Source: Putridiphycobacter sp045110285 (GTDB lineage: Bacteria; Bacteroidota; Bacteroidia; Flavobacteriales_D; Crocinitomicaceae). Taken from it: a stretch of 45,899 nucleotides of DNA. Positions within the stretch are counted from its first letter, which is position 1. The number at the start of each line of letters is the position of its first letter. The translations under genes and the position numbers were made by a program. The notes under the pieces are model-generated. The model was not told where the DNA came from and did not search any database. It was given only the letters and a program-made list of their open reading frames with translations. Where the stretch lies: positions 1-45,899 of the forward strand of contig JBGCGA010000031.1 in NCBI GenBank assembly GCA_045110285.1, given 5' to 3'. Of the stretch, positions 44,230-45,899 are shown one piece after another.

Positions 44230-44445
44230 TTACACAATATAATTTCCTTCCACTAATCGGGTGTCCATTTCAAGAAGTTTTTCAGCTGACACTTTCTTTT
44301 ATCCTGTTTCTAAAAAGTGTTTGTATCTAACTACTCCCGCTCTATTACATTTTTTTTTAGCTGTTTAGCAATAAAGTCACTCAGAAAACCCAACTGAGGT
44401 CGATTATAAAAGTTAACCCTAAGTAGGTTTTACATATAGTCTTGC
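44230..44445 (-). pseudogene. Decayed 3' fragment of an SRPBCC gene duplicate
   Basis: Translating the minus strand in one frame gives a stretch that lines up with the C-terminus of the intact gene just upstream. The remnant RYKHFLETG-stop-KKVSAEKLLEM corresponds to SYKHFIETGVRKESAEKLNKL, and earlier parts (NLLRVNFYN, GFLSDFIAKQLKK) correspond to NLFIFRAKFN and GLVGNIFKK. Stops at 44299-44301, 44431-44433 and 44446-44448 break the frame and no start is present. It ends at a TAA (44230-44232), five bases before the terminator. So a second copy once followed the gene and now survives only as its last ~70 codons. Confidence 0.75.
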
Positions 44446-44466
44446 TAGTCATTTAGCGCTTTCAAA

Positions 44467-45099
44467 TTATCTCGGATATAATTTGTTTAACTTTTCAGCT
44501 GATTCTTTTCTCACACCTGTTTCTATGAAATGCTTATAACTTAAAAGGCCTCCTCTTAAAGCACCTGATTTCTTGAATATATTTCCTACCAAACCTGTCA
44601 ATAAATTAAATTTAGCCCGAAAAATAAAAAGGTTACCTAAGTACGTTTTTCCATCTTTACCTTTTCTCACGGACCATGTATTGTAACTTTTAATGTTCAC
44701 GGGGCCTCCTTTAGATTCGTAAACATCATAGGTAAATTCCCTGTGATCTCCGCACTCTTGAAAGTCTATAATACGCTCCTTTACCTCAATAGGTTTTCCG
44801 TTAAAATCAATGTTAAGATACCTTTCTGCTCCGAGTCCCGTTACAAGATCTCCAGTTAAGCATTTAATTGAGTTGAGGCTTTCTCCAATTGGTTCGCCTT
44901 GTGCGAAATTTCCAGCTACCTTATTCCAGACTTCTTCAACTGAAGCGTCAATAACAACTTCATCATACAAAAGACGGAATTTTTTATTGTCAATAATTCT
45001 TTTGGTTTCATTTCCTCCGTTGTAGGAGTTTTGGCTTTGTGCAGTTGCATTTCCCATAATTATTATTGTTGTAATGAATAGTAAGCTTACTATTTTCAT
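44467..45099 (-). CDS. Exported SRPBCC/polyketide-cyclase-like protein
   Basis: From the ATG at 45099 the protein is 210 residues with a signal peptide (1-21, ending GNATAQ). The domain shows the START/SRPBCC layout: an early strand VVIDASVEEVWNKVAG, a middle ERIIDFQECGDHREFTYDVYESKG, and a C-terminal helix with YKHFIETGVRKESAEKLNKLY. Such proteins bind hydrophobic ligands in a deep pocket; the ligand is unknown and export is unusual for the family. The frame continues to 45174 but the signal peptide marks the inner start. A decayed copy of its 3' end follows. Confidence 0.78.
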   Translation of the reverse strand: MKIVSLLFITTIIIMGNATAQSQNSYNGGNETKRIIDNKKFRLLYDEVVIDASVEEVWNKVAGNFAQGEPIGESLNSIKCLTGDLVTGLGAERYLNIDFNGKPIEVKERIIDFQECGDHREFTYDVYESKGGPVNIKSYNTWSVRKGKDGKTYLGNLFIFRAKFNLLTGLVGNIFKKSGALRGGLLSYKHFIETGVRKESAEKLNKLYPR

Positions 45100-45199
45100 G
45101 ATTTTATATTTAAGTGATTGATTTTTGATAAAAATAGAGATCATTAGAAGGAGCCGATTTGCAGATAAATTCAACTATCGCTCAATTTTGCTCAAATAT

Positions 45200-45899
45200 T
45201 TAATTGACTTTTGCTTTCACTTCTTCTACATCAAAATTGTCAAATTGAAAGTTTGAGATTTTCAAATTATGAATGAATTTGTCCTGTTCTGTCCTTTTTT
45301 TGAAAGGGTAAACTATCTGATAGTGAGGAATCCAAACATCATCAATTTCTCGGTAGTCAAGGTATTGAATATTTCCACCTATTCGCTTATATCCGATAGG
45401 CTTTGCGTAAGGTTCTCGCACCGAGTATTCCGAATAATCCAAAAAACCTGTTTCTTGATTGATCCAAAGTAGGTATTGATCATGGTCTTGGTGGGGTTCA
45501 GCTTCTCCCCAAGTACAAAACACCAAGTCATAATTATTTCCATTGAATTCTTGTTCGCCTGCATAGCAAATAATAGGCGCTAATCGAAGCCGATTAAGGA
45601 GCTCGAAAAAATATTGAATGTGATATAAACCAAAAGCAGCTCGAATATTTTCTTCGGCATTTCTGTCTTTAAATTTAGTTCTTCCATCTTTGATTTCGTA
45701 ATAATTGGAATCGCATATACCAGCGATTTCACCTTTTCTTTTTCCATCAAGAAATCTGATTTTTCCGTCTAGGGTATCAACTTGAAATTTAAATTCCAAA
45801 TTTGTTTCAAAATCAGGCCAAAGTTTACCTATTTCTCCTAATTTATTTTCTTTCCAAGTGTCAAACCCATTAAATGAATAAACACTATGTTCTTGAAAT
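45200..45899 (-). CDS. Hypothetical protein, 5' end cut by window (possibly LolA-like/DUF6503)
   Basis: The frame is open from its stop at 45200 to the right edge of the window without an ATG, so the start lies outside. An apparent start at a TTG (45799) is only internal: the preceding ~33 codons read as good protein (for example SFNGFDTWKENKLGEIG). Features include KLWPDFETNLEF, AAFGLYHIQYFFELL, DQYLLWINQETGFLDYSEYSV and DDVWIPHYQIVYPF. The pattern, a beta-rich sheet with a YLLWIN...L-x-Y strand, resembles LolA-like exported proteins of Bacteroidetes such as DUF6503, but I hold this loosely. Confidence 0.6.
   Translation of the reverse strand, partial: FQEHSVYSFNGFDTWKENKLGEIGKLWPDFETNLEFKFQVDTLDGKIRFLDGKRKGEIAGICDSNYYEIKDGRTKFKDRNAEENIRAAFGLYHIQYFFELLNRLRLAPIICYAGEQEFNGNNYDLVFCTWGEAEPHQDHDQYLLWINQETGFLDYSEYSVREPYAKPIGYKRIGGNIQYLDYREIDDVWIPHYQIVYPFKKRTEQDKFIHNLKISNFQFDNFDVEEVKAKVN

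Noticed and set aside
45797..45799. TTG at 45799 as start of the last gene.
   Set aside because: The frame stays open and protein-like to the window edge, so the true start is outside.

Overview
The window is a gene-dense, AT-rich stretch of a Bacteroidetes chromosome, probably a Flavobacteriales-like or related marine lineage. The evidence is direct: three proteins carry type IX secretion (T9SS) C-terminal sorting domains (one gliding-motility type B, two type A), there is a PorP/SprF-like outer-membrane protein, several genes are preceded by the Bacteroidetes -7 box TAnnTTTG, and many small lipoproteins are encoded. I see no rRNA, tRNA, CRISPR array, insertion sequence or phage gene. The family and genus cannot be read from the sequence alone.

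Layout. (1) 1-4511, minus strand: a tightly packed operon of a cell-wall amidase with SPOR domain, an MCE/MlaD lipid-transport protein, a heme-b/4Fe-4S membrane protein, a HAD-like phosphatase and a CCG-domain protein (cut by the window edge). The last three look like a heterodisulfide-reductase-like redox module. It is transcribed divergently from an LptD-like outer-membrane protein (4561-7122). (2) 7126-13553, minus strand: hisS, hutH, two unknown genes, hutF and a PqiA-like membrane protein. This is part of histidine degradation mixed with envelope genes; hutU and hutI are not in the window. (3) 13678-18431: an unknown membrane protein, an alpha/beta-hydrolase-fold protein that appears to lack its catalytic serine and histidine, and a 1007-residue PKD-repeat T9SS substrate. 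(4) 18581-23230, plus strand: a TlpA-like thioredoxin, a DnaQ exonuclease/GIY-YIG fusion, a voltage-sensor potassium channel with a C-terminal zinc-ribbon-like tail, and pckA with a strong terminator. (5) 23304-28339: two lipoproteins, then an LTA-synthase-like enzyme translationally linked to a diacylglycerol kinase, then PorP/SprF. (6) 28336-33231: lgt, then serC-serA-rpe (serine biosynthesis plus pentose phosphate) and a POTRA-less BamA-like barrel. (7) 33233-45899: an accessory region of small lipoproteins, a pirin gene split by one in-frame stop codon, a GNAT enzyme, a kelch T9SS substrate, a MepB-family protein, a CotH-like protein, a VWA protein whose T9SS domain lies behind a transmembrane helix, and an SRPBCC gene followed by a decayed duplicate of its own 3' end.

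How it fits together. Much of the window serves the cell envelope: LPS export (LptD), lipid transport (MCE, PqiA), wall cleavage (amidase), lipoprotein maturation (Lgt), polyglycerol-phosphate-type chemistry (LtaS-like plus DgkB-like) and T9SS secretion. The best candidates for something not well described are the redox module joined to the MCE/amidase operon, the VWA protein with contradictory topology signals, the apparently non-catalytic esterase, and the two decaying genes (pirin, SRPBCC copy). I did not find an obvious defence system or biosynthetic cluster. All calls are from reading the sequence; no database search was run.
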